A stretch of DNA of 64,000 bases from Lingula anatina (Eukaryota; Brachiopoda; Lingulata; Lingulida; Lingulidae). This document shows, piece by piece, positions 11,778-24,305 of this stretch. Position 1 is the stretch's first letter, and every line of letters starts with the position of its first letter. A program made the translations under genes and the position numbers. The notes under the pieces were generated by a model. It ran no database searches, was not told the DNA's origin, and was given only the letters and a program-made list of their open reading frames with translations. The DNA is taken from positions 416,395 to 480,394 of the forward strand of contig NW_019775103.1 in NCBI RefSeq assembly GCF_001039355.2. Reading direction: 5' to 3'.

Positions 11778-14700
11778 CGGGGTCTTATATATAATAACCT
11801 ATTAGAGGGATGGAAATAAAAACATTCCTTGTTGGTATTATATCCGGTGTTAAGTCTATCGTTAGCCACTGAGATTGCTTATGACTATATGCTTCGACTG
11901 GCAAATGCAAATCATTGAAGGCATTTGCGATACGAAAGGAAATAATGAAAAGAGATTGTATATGCACCACGGCGTCTGATTCAATGGCCTTTAATGCCTT
12001 TTGTCTTCATGGGGGTGTTTACCATTTATACCGCATCATTATCAGGGGTATAGTTAGTATTAGTCTCATCAAATATATATTATCCCTGAAATGACTTAAT
12101 GATCTTACTGTGTGAATTGCAACTGAAAACTTTTTTCCTCCCTTATTTCATGTTGGAGAAATATTGAGGCATAATAATTCACCAGACCTTATTTTGCCAA
12201 ATTTTGCTAATAACAAAGAATTGATTAATCTGTTACGGTATATCAGACATGAAGTTCTGTAAAGAAAAAATGTGTTTTTAATCTCGGTTTGTTTATATAC
12301 ATGTATTTGAAATTATTATATCTCTCCTTTGAAATACTTAATTGCAAGTGCATACTTTTCGTAAGAGGCACTTATGGTCTCAATCGTCCAATTCAATGAC
12401 TTTTTTGTCACCTGCCTTAAAAGAGGTAATCACTAGTTTGAATCACCGTTTTCTGGGGTTTAGTTAGAAGCAATCTCTTGAAAATGTTCCTGACTGAATT
12501 GATTAAGTATCTGTCTTTTGCACTCTTAACACTCTTGCAGGTAAAACCCTTTCTCCACCCCTTCTTTTTTACATTTTTTCGACCCCCGGTCTGTCACCGA
12601 GTAAACAGTGCAGACCAGTCAGGGGACAGCTACACGAGGTTTGTACGCAATACTGCTTTTTAAAGATTCATCCGTAGGTTCAGGGAGCGCCTCTGTTGAA
12701 ACAATCGTTAGCCATGATAATAATTCCGTTCAGTCGGTCAATAAAAGCTCGCTGTTTCGTCTAGCACTTGAGTTATGAGAGATGCTATGATATTACATCC
12801 GCTTGTGAGCAGATAAGGCTGGGGAAATGTTTGCCACATTGAATGGAGTGTCATAAAGATTTACCTCAGCCAAGCAGCCGCAGTCAGGCTGAACGTTGCT
12901 CAATTCAGCATTTTATTTATTTATTTATTTTTTTTGGTTTGAAAGACTTCACTGATGTTTTGCCTTGAGTAGTTTGTGAATTCATATTTTGCTGCTACAT
13001 GCATGTCTTTTTTTTTCCTTTTTCACACTGTCAGTCTTTCTAACGGACTATTCTTCCATTCCTCCATCCTTTTTACGTCTCCCGTCGTATCAGCTGGTGA
13101 ATACAGTTGATACGGTGTTGATACCGTACGGCCGCTCCATCTGGTGTACACACATTACACTACTGTCTGGGGGACTAACAGTTAACCGCGCTGAATGCCT
13201 CCACGGGACTGGTTCAGTTGCGGCTGTAGTGGCATTAAACCGCTTGTAGTCTGAGGTAGGTGCGATGAGGAATTGATATTAAACAGCTGACCCGCGCCAT
13301 CGCTTATAAGCATAACGCAAAGTAAAGTATAGTATATATAGTAATGTATGTCATTCGTAGCAGTCGCAGAAAGGTGATATAACTTTAAGACAGGAGTTAC
13401 TCACCAGCTGAACAGGTGAGTTAATAAAAACAAGATAGTAGCTTTAAACGTTTGTTTTATGACAGGCGTCACCGCTCTGGTATACCATATAATAGCTTTC
13501 TAGGAGATTGGCTATTAATATGATTGTGAACAGGTAATCTAAATTAATAATGCATTTTAACAGGTAAACTAGCGTCCTCTGAGGTTGGCTGTATGAAGAG
13601 TTATGTTATAGTGGATTCAAAACACCGTATTTTAATACGATTGGCTTATTTGCAATTGTTCGTGTATACAGCATAACAAATTATTAGACAAAATAGCACG
13701 TGCGCGTCCAAACGTAGGTGCATGTTTTAAAGATACTTAGCAGAAGTTCAAGTCAGGTACAGCAAAGGGAGGATTGACGATGTTCGTATGTGCAATACAG
13801 ATGCACGGAAGCACCTCCAGTTTCGCAGGCTTTGTTAATAAGATATATCAAATTGGATCGGCCTAATGCATTTTTGCAGTTACTGCACTTCGGTTTCTAG
13901 ACGTGGGAGAAAGCTAGGGATTTTTTCCTTAAAGTTGGATAAAACGAGAGGACCAACTTGTGTTTTAGAATAATGGTGTTGGAAAATACATTTATTAACA
14001 CGTAGTTTGAAACATGCATCTGAAAAAAAAAGAACAGAGGTAAAAGCGAATATTAGTAATACTGAATATAACCAAACCTTAAGAAATTTACCAGAGTATC
14101 TAGTTGATAGGCGTATGGTCTTGGCACATGTAGCTATCGTAATTCCGTTAAATAACTCACCTACGCGTGCCTGTTACATAATGTAAACCTTGACTATCAG
14201 GTAATTCGCGATCGGCTGTTCTGGCTGTTGTCAAAGGGATGCCTGAACCGCCAGAGTTTTATATCGCTTTGAACTCGGAGTGTTCAGCGAGAAAAACAAC
14301 TCCAAGCGTAAAATCATATTCAGAAGTGCAGAGATAGTTTCTGGAATTCGCAAGATACTGACCAACAAATAACATATACATGTAGAATTTTCTGTTTCGA
14401 TATGACAAAATCTGATCTTTTTTTTTTTTAAGTTCTTTGATCCATTGTTTTAGCACATCCCGGAGACAACATACCTCCCAGAAGATAACATAGGGTTATT
14501 GCTTCAACTTACTTAAAGCTGCTTTTGACCGGCATATTAGGCTTTATAGACAATTGATCTTTAAAAAGAAGTCCAACAAAACTATTTGCAGTATGGATTT
14601 ATATCAGCGTTGTTGCGTTCAGAGCATATTCATGTATGTATCAGTGAAGCCGGAGGAGGGGCTTATAAAGTTTCTGAGAGATGTCTGCATTATAACTGCT

Positions 14701-14826
14701 TTCTGAAGATTGGTAATGTACCAGTCAAAGTTAAAAAGAGGCCTACTCTCATTTATGCTTTATTTGAAACTGTGCGAGCATACATGTTCGTTAAGGCGTG
14801 TGTGCATGCGTGCTTGTGTGCATATA
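11778..14826. other. Non-coding stretch, nothing recognised
   Basis: AT-rich sequence with T-rich runs (near 12910-12935) and a small imperfect hairpin around 13399-13425. No supported gene. Confidence 0.5.
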
Positions 14827-14845
14827 TGTGTGTGTGTGTGTGTGT

Positions 14846-14879
<34 letters not shown>

Positions 14880-14880
14880 T
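14827..14880. repeat. (GT)n microsatellite
   Basis: About 27 GT units with a single interruption (TGTATGTG). It creates artefactual Cys-Val frames. Confidence 0.97.
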
Positions 14881-15350
14881 CGTTCCCAGCGATTTAGTTA
14901 GAACATGTAAGACATCTCTGTTGCTAATGTGTCATTTCAAAAGACAGATTGATTATTATTTTATTATCATTTTAGCTTTTAAACCATTTGACTTCTGAAA
15001 TGTTTTCAAGATATATTTTTGCATTATGTTTAATATTCTAAAGAAAATTGGGGTCATTGCGACATCGTAGTGACAATATAAGTTTTTTTTTTTTACTTCG
15101 CTTACTCGCCCAAGGGGCATGTGCTCGTGACATTTTTACTCTTACTGGTGTCGTGCGTCCTATATTGGTCACGCAAAGAACCGATGCACTCAAGTGCCAG
15201 GCTCCTACGGCAAACTTCTAATTTATGAAGGAAATTATGGTAAAGGACCGAGGCGTCACAGTGTTTATGTTTGCGAAACTAAAAACACTCTCCCCATTCC
15301 TTTTATACAAAAGATATAGTGGAAAGTACAAGCGTAGGCAGTCAAAAAAT

Positions 15351-15483
15351 CAGACAATCAGACAGACAGACGGACAGGCAGACAGACAGACAGACAGATA
15401 AACGGACAGACAGACAGACGGATGAACAGACAGGCAGACGACGGACAGACAGGCAGACGACGGACAAACAGACAGTCAGACAG
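15351..15483. repeat. (GACA)n degenerate tetranucleotide array
   Basis: About 130 bases dominated by CAGACAGA/CGGACAGA variants; a longer sub-unit of AGACAGGCAGACGACGGAC type is repeated in the distal half, indicating higher-order duplication within the array. Confidence 0.93.
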
Positions 15484-17072
15484 CGTTTTGCTGTGTGACG
15501 TATAGAATACGGTAATAATGGCATAAGTTCACCCTTGGATGACCCTCTATTTTTGTCTGTATTTACGCCGGTATGAAGAGAAACAGGGCAGTGTTGTTGT
15601 ATCGCGCACTCAAAGCAAAGATTAACCAGCAGTTACACGCATTTCGTCCAGCGGCAACACACAGCGTAAATCTCTGCAGAGATTTCGTCAACACTTCAAG
15701 GGTTAAGTCCAGGGAGCGCTGAGTGTTAATCCCGCGTTAATCCAGCGCTATTTTGATGCTAAGTGCTTCAATCATGCATGCTTTTTCCTTCCCAGGTGAA
15801 TTCTTATGTATCCAGCGCATTAGAACTAGCAGTAACCCTAAACGTTTATCAAAAATAACAATCATTTTGAAATTCGCAAATTTACACATCGATAGCCTAT
15901 CTGATTTAATGTGTTCTGATAAGAAATTCAAATTGAAACTGAGTGTTAGCAAATGGAAAGGCGTGAATAGATCAGGCGGAGGATTGAATTAATTACATAT
16001 TTATTTGGGATCTTACTACGAAAAGTGTAGTGTTAACATATTTCCCTATGTGTAACTAAAGAAAAGGAGTGTTGCAATTAAGCAAGGCTTACCTACCAGT
16101 AGTGCAGGGGCAACACCCCCCTCTCTCGTCATAAGCATTTTCATTGGCTGTATAATTATCACTGCACCCACATTTTTAGTGATATTGTTGTGACATTGGG
16201 CAATCGTAATCCTAACAGCTTTTACTATGATAGAAAATGGAGAAAATCACTGAATTTCTTGTGTAACTACACCGATCCTCTGCTTGTTAAACAAGATAAT
16301 GAAAAAATACACACGATAGACTAGAAGCATTAGTATTAGATAAAATCAAAATATCAGATTGGGTTGCTTCTAGTGCCCTGTACCACTATTAATTAACATT
16401 TTAATTTGATCATCATTGTTGCACTTTCAAGCATCCAGAGACCATCTTAGATAAACATAATGTATGAAACGCAAGCGTCCAGTATTCGGCCCAGTGGCAG
16501 CTCGCCTTCGACGAGTCGCTCCAACTTTCATAACTGAAACCCCCCGTCTGCCCGACGACCTCATGCTATCTTGTCTTAGACACGTGCAGAAATGGAATGT
16601 AATAACGTAACATAAAGATTCTGTCTGTTCCGTCAGAAAATCAGGCGAGTGGCTGATTAGTGTAGTAACCAAGGAGAGGAAAATTAGACATGGGAGAAGA
16701 GCCAGAGCGAGTTGCTGAAAACTAACCGTTTTTTTACAAAATTTGTCAAGATGAATGAGGAGATCATTAGCTAGCTAGAGGAAAAGTCCATGAGGTCTGG
16801 TCAGAAAATAAACTTAGAAATGAACATGCTATTCTATTTTTGCGAGTGTAAAATATTTGTAGTGTTATTAATCCCAAATGTCCCAATATAATTACTTTTA
16901 GGTCTGCTAGCTTAATGTCCCTTAGAACAAAATAATTTTTTCGTCAATCAACAGCTAAATATTGGAATTGTTTACCTTCAATATTTCATTGTCTGTCAAA
17001 GCATCTTCATCAGGATATGAGGCTATCCAGGTAAATACCCTGTACCCCGACCCCTACTTAATTGGGTAGGTT
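15484..17072. other. Non-coding stretch, nothing recognised
   Basis: No supported gene, RNA or mobile element; short frames here lack motifs and splice context. Confidence 0.5.
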
Positions 17073-17107
17073 GGCGGGGGGGGGGGGGGAGGGGGGGGGG
17101 AGGGGGG
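17073..17107. repeat. Interrupted poly-G tract (G-quadruplex prone)
   Basis: Three G runs of about 14, 10 and 6 bases separated by single A residues, preceded by GGC. This is one of the most G-rich points in an otherwise AT-rich region. Confidence 0.95.
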
Positions 17108-20100
17108 AACAATTATATATCTCCCCAATAGAGTTTTTTTACCCGGAAAGGTGCATTTCATGAAGGTATGAGAACGAGAGATAAGACTTTTCTATTTTCA
17201 TTTTATTTAGAAAAAGTGAAATTTGAGATCTTTAAGGTTGCTACTAGTAATGTGTAAATTTTGGATGTTGTATCATATTGAGGGGTAGCCTTCCTGTTAC
17301 AAATAACGTGAATGATCTTTATCTTTGGCTTGGGCGTTAACATTGCATGTCCTTGGTGATGTCACATTATTGATGACGCGTGCAGGGTGATACAGAAGTG
17401 GAATCGCGATCTCAACTAGTATCTTGATTAAAATATTTATATTAAAAATGAGCAATGGGGTCGATGCCTGGTTCAAACTCTATAATTCTAATGGAATCAT
17501 CCATACAATCTAAAACGAAGCTGTTGGCACTGCTTGACGTCATTCTAGACCAGAAAAAGTGCGAGAATTCGCGTGAGGTGAGAATAACTCTTTAGCGATA
17601 AAGATGAAATTCTTTGCGTGAAATGTTGTCCGAGAGAGCAATACATATAATCATGTTGCATACGTACTGTTGTGCAGAAAAATATCTGGCTAATTCTGAA
17701 TTTTTTATTCGTCATCGCACTAAACTCTCTATTCTGCCAGTATTTCTGATCCCACTCTCCAAACCCTCGCCTGATTTTACTCCAAGTAGTCAGATTTTAG
17801 GACATCTCAGTGAATCCCCATCAATGTGCACTTTTTCTCAGGCGATAAATCCAACAATGCAACTTTTCCGACGTTATTACCTGACTTGTTCATTTGTCAC
17901 TAGGCAGGATGAAAGATCAGCCGATCGCTCTTTGTGCAGTCTTCAAATGTGACAGGCCAAGAAAATTGATAGTATAAAAACTATGTAAAAAGTATGCTAG
18001 TCTGTGCAGTTGGTTTTTTGCAATAGGTACACTTTACATGATTTGAGGTAAACGTATACTTCGCATGTTAATGAAGTTTATGAAGAGTTATTAAAATAAA
18101 GTTGATCAAAGTGAATGATTTTGCTTGCTATCAAGGATGCTGAAAGATAATCGAGAGAAGAGGTTTTTTCTTTAAAATGGATGTTTATCAAAGAAAAATA
18201 ATTACAAACGTGAGAATTATCCATAAAAGAAGCAATTAAAGAAACTAATGGTACGAATAAGAGAAGCGTAATGACAAATTTTGATGGCTGCTGGAAATGT
18301 TTTCTGTTCTAAACAGTCCATGGCGTCATTTGTGTGGGTCTTACATGCATATATTCAGTGAGGTGGATGTAATTACATTCACTATGAAATTAGACGTTAA
18401 TATCTGTTCCTGGAAGGATAGGGTTTATCCAAGTTTCTAAAATAGATGAAAGATTACTTTTGATTATAAACTCTCGTGATTGAGCTGCGTGGGTTGAGCA
18501 CTATGTTATGGTAATCACAGAAAAAGCAGTGAGGTGCGCTGAGTTACGTTGCATATTTTGCTGTAAATGTAACATTTTCCAAGAGAAAGAGAAATATGCT
18601 TTTGAAGAACCTCAAAGTAATTTCACAGATCAATATTTTCCATAACATCTGGGAGTTTTCTGACAAGGAATACATTATATACCGGTATACTCTTACTGGC
18701 AGCTGAAGCAGACGTGTTTTCACATTCAAGTGATATCTTTGTCTGTATTCTAACGTGTTTTAATTATCCTACTGCACTTTTGTAAATAAGTTTAATTTGT
18801 CAAGTTTAAAAAATTTTTGAAAAAATATCAATGAGAAATAGTGAATAAGCATAAAGCCTTTATGATCCCGGTGTCAAAGACCATCGGTCGGGCGTCCGCA
18901 ATCAAACGGCGATCATTTCCACACAGAACTATACTTTATACAGATACGACTTCTCCAATCAACAGATTGTATTGAGATCAGTAAAAAGGACAAAAAAATC
19001 GAGCAACTTGTCTTCTTTGCAGTTAAACTTAACGCTTTAAAGCCAAAATTGCTACAACACAACACAAAACAAAAATTCTGTAGCGTCTCTAGTTATTTTT
19101 TCCACTCGCTCTGTACGCAGACGTGAATGCAGTTGCATGTCTTTGAATCCTTATATCAGTTACCATCAAAGTCATGATGTATCTCTAGCTAACTTAAGTT
19201 GTAGTAAAGTAGGCACGTTGATGGCATAGTGGGCAGACTTCAGATTGTGGTAAAATGGGCAAATTGATGACATAGTGATCAGTTTTTTAGATTGTGATAA
19301 ACAAGGCAAGTTGATGGCACATTGGTCAGACTTTATAGGCGTCCCCATCGTGGCATAAGCACTTGTGGATCCAGGATTTTTCCGGGGGATAAAAATACTG
19401 TTGTGCGAATGTTACCTTCGTTATCTCTCCGTTTTTTTAGAAGGAGACGGGATAGAAGAGGGCACATCTAGGGTTGAGGAATGGGTTCATGTCCAATGTG
19501 TAGAACTGCTTCTGATTAGCTATATGCACACTGCATGACTTGCTTTGTACCATATACCTTATGTGTTATTAAGTGAAGTGTCGAGGTCAGAGTGATTTTC
19601 TACAGTTTTTGTAGAGATTGTACATGTAAGAGGGTTTGGATAAAGTGGACAGGTCAGCTTGGTGAAAAAGTGGCACGGCCCTGTCCTTAATGCTAACAGG
19701 TTTAGAGATTGATGCCTCATCTACTTGCATAGCGTATGAAGACAGAATGTATATTAATGTCAGAAGGGGCCGTCAGTAGCTGTAATGGTTGACGGAATCC
19801 GCTATCAGCACTTCTCTCAGTCTTTGGCACTTATCCATATCGAGGACTTCAGATCTGTGCCAGGAAAAAGAACAAGGAAGTAAAGCTAACCTTATCAGTA
19901 TTCTCACTGAGTCTAGTACGCGATCGTATAAACGGCTACTTGATGTATTAGATCTTGATTTCAACAGACAGGTTTGGCCCAGTTTCGTTTTTTGTCGTCT
20001 CCACTGCAGATTCAGAGAAGTGATGTTTCGCTTCTTACTTTTCACTTTTAGCCATTTCATGGATGTTGAACGAGCTTATAATATTAAGAGGAAAACGTTC

Positions 20101-23044
20101 AATTACCCTCCAAACTCCCAATGTGTTTTATCTTACTTATACATCGGTTTGTTGGAATTGAAACATCTGTTAGTAGCTTGTACCCTTGTACTCCTGTAGA
20201 TAGCATTCCAGTATAAGAGACTTTCGTCATGGAGTTTTTGGACAAGGTCAGAGTAAAGATATTATTTAAAAAGAAAAAGGCAGGTAGAGCTGATATTTCT
20301 ATTGTCTGACGTCTATGGAGATATCTCCTTTCCCTTTTGCAGTCTCTTTGCCGAGCTACTGTTATGCCAGAGGTATGAAGGGGAACTGAACTAAGTGTCG
20401 AGGTCACTGCGACGAGTCGCTGGCGTGCCAAAGTTGGGTCGATCTCGAAGGTTGATCGAGGTTCTGTAGCGCGTAACGCGCCGTCGGCCTCCCGAATCGT
20501 TGTGTTCGATCGCACGGTGCAGAAACTTAGCAGAAACTTAGCTCTTGGTATCTTGCTTATTGCTCAAATAGTTTATGAAAAAGGATTCCAATTTTAGGTT
20601 GCCAGAATCGTATTTGAAACACTAGGAAGGTTAGACTCTTATTTCAATGCCCCAGGTAGGACTGCATGCTTCACCAGCACAACAAACACAGTGATATACT
20701 ATATCTGCGCCTCTCCAACTAACAACCCTAATGCTGCTAAGTAGACTTTGACTAGGTGACACCTAGGATAAATTACCTTTGAGAATATGGGACCGGTGCT
20801 TCAGATTATTGTTGCATTGAAAAATGGTAATTATCATAGAACGGAATTAAAGCGTAAGCCTATGTTTAATTCATTTGCTGAAGAGTAGATTCGATTTGAT
20901 TTTCCTTTTTTCTTTTGAGATATTCGCAGCAAATTTATCTCAGAAAGAAATAATTAGATCATCGACTGATTCCCTATGATACTTTACTTTAATGAATCCC
21001 AGGAAATAAATCACTTTAAATGCATTGATTTATAGAATGCTTGATCTCGTCCTACTAGCCTGCCGCTACTAGGTCAGGACTTCTCAGTTTGTCCGTAATC
21101 TCAGAATAAATATTTAATATTCCCCACCTTTCATTGTCTCCTTTTTAAATTTCGTATTTATCTGTATATCACGTTGCGATGGCTTTCCTGTAAGTATACG
21201 GTGTAAGTTGATGCATCCAAGCACGGACATTCGTTGTGTTTACACTATAGCGGTACATGTACATTTTAGATATCTGTCAAACAATAGCTAGAAACTTGAT
21301 TGTAGAAATACACACAGATATCTGATAAGGCCTTTGGTAGAGGTTATTTAATCACATTTTGTTTTGCGTGTGCTTGCATATTAAACGATTCTTGAACCGC
21401 TGTAGAATATGGTGATGCGAACTTGCTTTTAGAGTAATGGCTTGATAACTGCCATCTTTATCATTAACAGACAATCGTGGGCGAAAGCTGTGACAGACGT
21501 TTTCCATTATCAGTAAATGAACGGGCGAGGTGATAGTTTGATCAATGCTTTCTCATATTTATGACCGTGATTGCGGCAGCAGGCTGTGCAGCCGTCTGAA
21601 TTCTGTGAGTTGTTACCAGTCAAGTACGTATAAATAAACAGAAAAAGAGAAACGGTGTCCCAGAAAGGGGGGGGGGGGGCATATATCGCAGCTTTTACAG
21701 CATAGACGCATCATTTGTTCACAGTCCTATTTTCAATTTATATAAATATGTAGTGACACTATATTGTTTGATGTGACACTGTTGTTCAATTACACATTTT
21801 AAAAAGATATCTAAACTGGTAATAAAAAGGCACTGAAGAGATGTCCTCTCATTTTCCTCGACTCTTGTATCTGAGAATGGTGGGGACTACTAGAAAACTG
21901 CTCTAGGGTAGCTACTAGTAAGTGTTGAGTAGCAGTGATGTTTAGATATTAAGCCATTTAAATGCAAAGAGAAGGGCATAATATGAAAAAGTGGCCTGTT
22001 GAAAATATAATACCGGATATTTGCATCTTCCGCGAGGGAACAGAGCTTTCATCTGAGACTAGTTTCATCCCAAAGTCGAGATGATTCCCAGTAACTCGCG
22101 ATCGTCCAAACGCCAGGAGCAAGAAGCAGATGAAGAGATATTCCATACTGCGATGTATTGTTAATTATTAATTTTGCTAATATTTTTTTCGTAATTTGAA
22201 GTATTTCATTATTGTATTTACGTAATAAGACATGTTTCAGATATGGATAATTATATCGAGACATAATACATGTATTTAATACATAGAGAACAGTTATATC
22301 GTTAGTGATGTTCGGTTTTCTTATCCCCAAACAAACGTACAAATAAGATAATAGGGTTCGCGATTTAAAAATTAGTTTGTATGCGTCATAATGTACCTGT
22401 TATCTTTTACTTCCCATAAGCAAAGATGTCAGGTTTAATTTTTTTCCATGGGTTCTAACTTACAGCGAATGGAAAAACTTCATGGAAATGTTTCTCCTGT
22501 ATGCGGAAGCGCAATTCGTAATTTTTAGTTTTTGTTTTGTCAGAAACTGTCTTAGGTTACATCTTTCATAACATGTCTCTCATAACAAGCGTTTCTCATA
22601 CCGCAGAAATAAACTTTAAACTGTATAATATCTAGTAAGCCCTATTCCAGCCTGTGCTGCCGTTCTCTTTATTGTAAAAAAACTGTTAACATTAAATATG
22701 TTATTGCGCAGATATCACATATGATAAATTCTTTTGTGTCCGAGACATGTTTCTTTTGACCCCAAGGCTATGCTGTTTTTATTTTCTAACATTTTTTAAC
22801 ATTGTAATGGGTAAAGATTAAAAACCAATCTGCTGTAGGTGTCTTACGGATTTTCTGATTTTGAAGATGTAATTGTATAATGGAGTGGGATGCGAGAGCT
22901 CAATGCAATAGTAATACTCATGTCAAATTATCGTTTGTCGACAAAATTTCGAAATACAAGTCGTGTTTCTATCCATTTTTGTTTATTCAGTAAATTCGAC
23001 AACTTATATGACACATATATACAATATGCTGTTTCTTTTAACAG
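17108..23044. other. Upstream non-coding region or 5' intron of the 23-kb gene
   Basis: About 5.9 kb before the first recognised exon. The exon at 23045 starts inside a codon, so at least one upstream exon of that gene must exist; I could not find it here. The stretch holds a degenerate tandem repeat (19201-19340) and a G13 run at 21667-21679. Overlapping frames around 19773-20515 on both strands resemble no known protein. Confidence 0.5.
19201..19340. repeat. Degenerate tandem repeat, about 46-47-bp unit, 3 copies
   Basis: Three successive units share GTTGATGGCATAGTG-like and CAGACTT/AGATTG-like blocks with many substitutions. Each unit carries TTGATG(G/A)CA(T/C)A. This is an old minisatellite; no function is evident. 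Confidence 0.75.
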
Positions 23045-24305
23045 GACGTTGGACTGAGCCTTCACCTCATACACGGTCAAACGTAAACAGCGCCAGGCTT
23101 GGTGACGGAGCAGACGTTCAAGAGCCAAGGACTCACGGCCACAGCAGAAACGCAGAAAGAGCTTTCGATAAAGTCGGAGTCAGTAACCGAAGTGTAGAGG
23201 TGTCGTTGACTGACCCAAACATTAAAACGTGCGTTTTAACGCCACCAGCAGACGGTGAGAGATACGGTGTTGTGCTGGATGACATAAACACAGCGCACCA
23301 AGCGACCAAGAAAACCAGGGAATTGCGTACCCTACAAGTGAAAGATTATAACAGCGACCCCGGAAGGATTTATACAACAAAAACACACTGTATCGACAAG
23401 GGGAAACTACTTAATACTTGTGAAGAACCAAATAATCTAGGATCGGAAAAGGGAAAACTTTCAGCTTCGAATGAGAAAAAAAGACTTAGCCATCGAAAAA
23501 ACAAACGTGATAACGGTTTATTATTGACCAGGGACCATGAATCAAATAGGGATGCGGTCTTGTGTGAACTTCGAAGTATATTCGTAGACACTTCTATGTC
23601 ATCAGACTTGCACAATATCATCATGGATATAAATCATGACAGGGCTGAATATTCTTCCTCTTCTCACAGCAGCAGCAGCAGCACGAGCAGCTCAGGTCAC
23701 CGCCACTACTCCCATAAACTGTACAAAAACCACAGCTGGCACCCGGGTATGCCAGAGGACGGTTGTAACGGTTATCACCGTCCCAGACGTAATAAGCGTT
23801 ACGCCAGCGTAGACAGTGCAGACGAGTACTCTGTTCTTAAAATATCAGACGTTGATTTTTACTACCGTGACGTCGATATCACGGGCCCGACCCCGGAAGT
23901 TCGATTTCCCTGGCAACGGGATATAGCAGTGCAGTGTGAGCTCATTCAAAAGAATAACAATAATGATGAAACCAATGTGAACAGGAACATAGTGTCCGGG
24001 CTTGGTGGTAGCAATGGCTGCTATAACGCTAATGACGGGGTCGGCACTGCGAACCGAAATGATCGAAGTCGCATTCATCGATCCAATTCTTCGGAAGGCA
24101 GGAGTGCAGATTTCATGCGCGCTGGAAAGACTGGACGCAAGCACGTGAGACCGCATTCTATCACTCTCCCCGAGGACTACCATCTCCCGGGCTTCAGCCC
24201 CGGTATCCCGCGGTGGAATTCGTATGATTTGAATGGACTGGGACTCCTGCCTCGCCAGTTTGCGGCAAGACACAGTATTCCAGAAGACCCAGAGGATATG
24301 GCCGG
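23045..24305 (+). CDS. Internal coding exon (1261 bp) of an unrecognised host gene, exon A
   Basis: A long open frame runs through the region. The acceptor is TTTCTTTTAACAG at 23044, with a good pyrimidine tract, and the donor is GG|GTAAGG after 24305. The exon starts with the last two bases of a codon and ends with two bases of the next, so its 419 full codons sit inside a larger protein. The product is polar and probably disordered: a Ser-rich run (SSSSHSSSSSTSSSG), basic patches (RRNKRYAS), Asn-rich stretches, and basophilic kinase-type sites such as RPHSIT. The C-terminal part (LPGFSPGIPRWNSYDL, then ARHSIPEDPEDMAG) looks most conserved. Joining to 37114 completes a Gly codon (EDMAG|TSNPL). 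I do not recognise the family; a scaffold or signalling protein is possible. The ATG at 22963 lies before the acceptor and is probably intronic. Confidence 0.85.

Noticed and set aside
17461-17490. GGTTCAAACTC, a B-box-like motif
   Set aside because: No A box at proper distance and no cloverleaf can be drawn around it.
19773-20515. Overlapping 95-138-codon frames on both strands
   Set aside because: No recognised motif, no consistent splice context and mutual overlap on opposite strands; probably chance.
22963-23044. ATG and 27 codons upstream of exon A
   Set aside because: They lie before a strong acceptor (TTTCTTTTAACAG) and read as AT-rich intron sequence; the exon probably begins at 23045.
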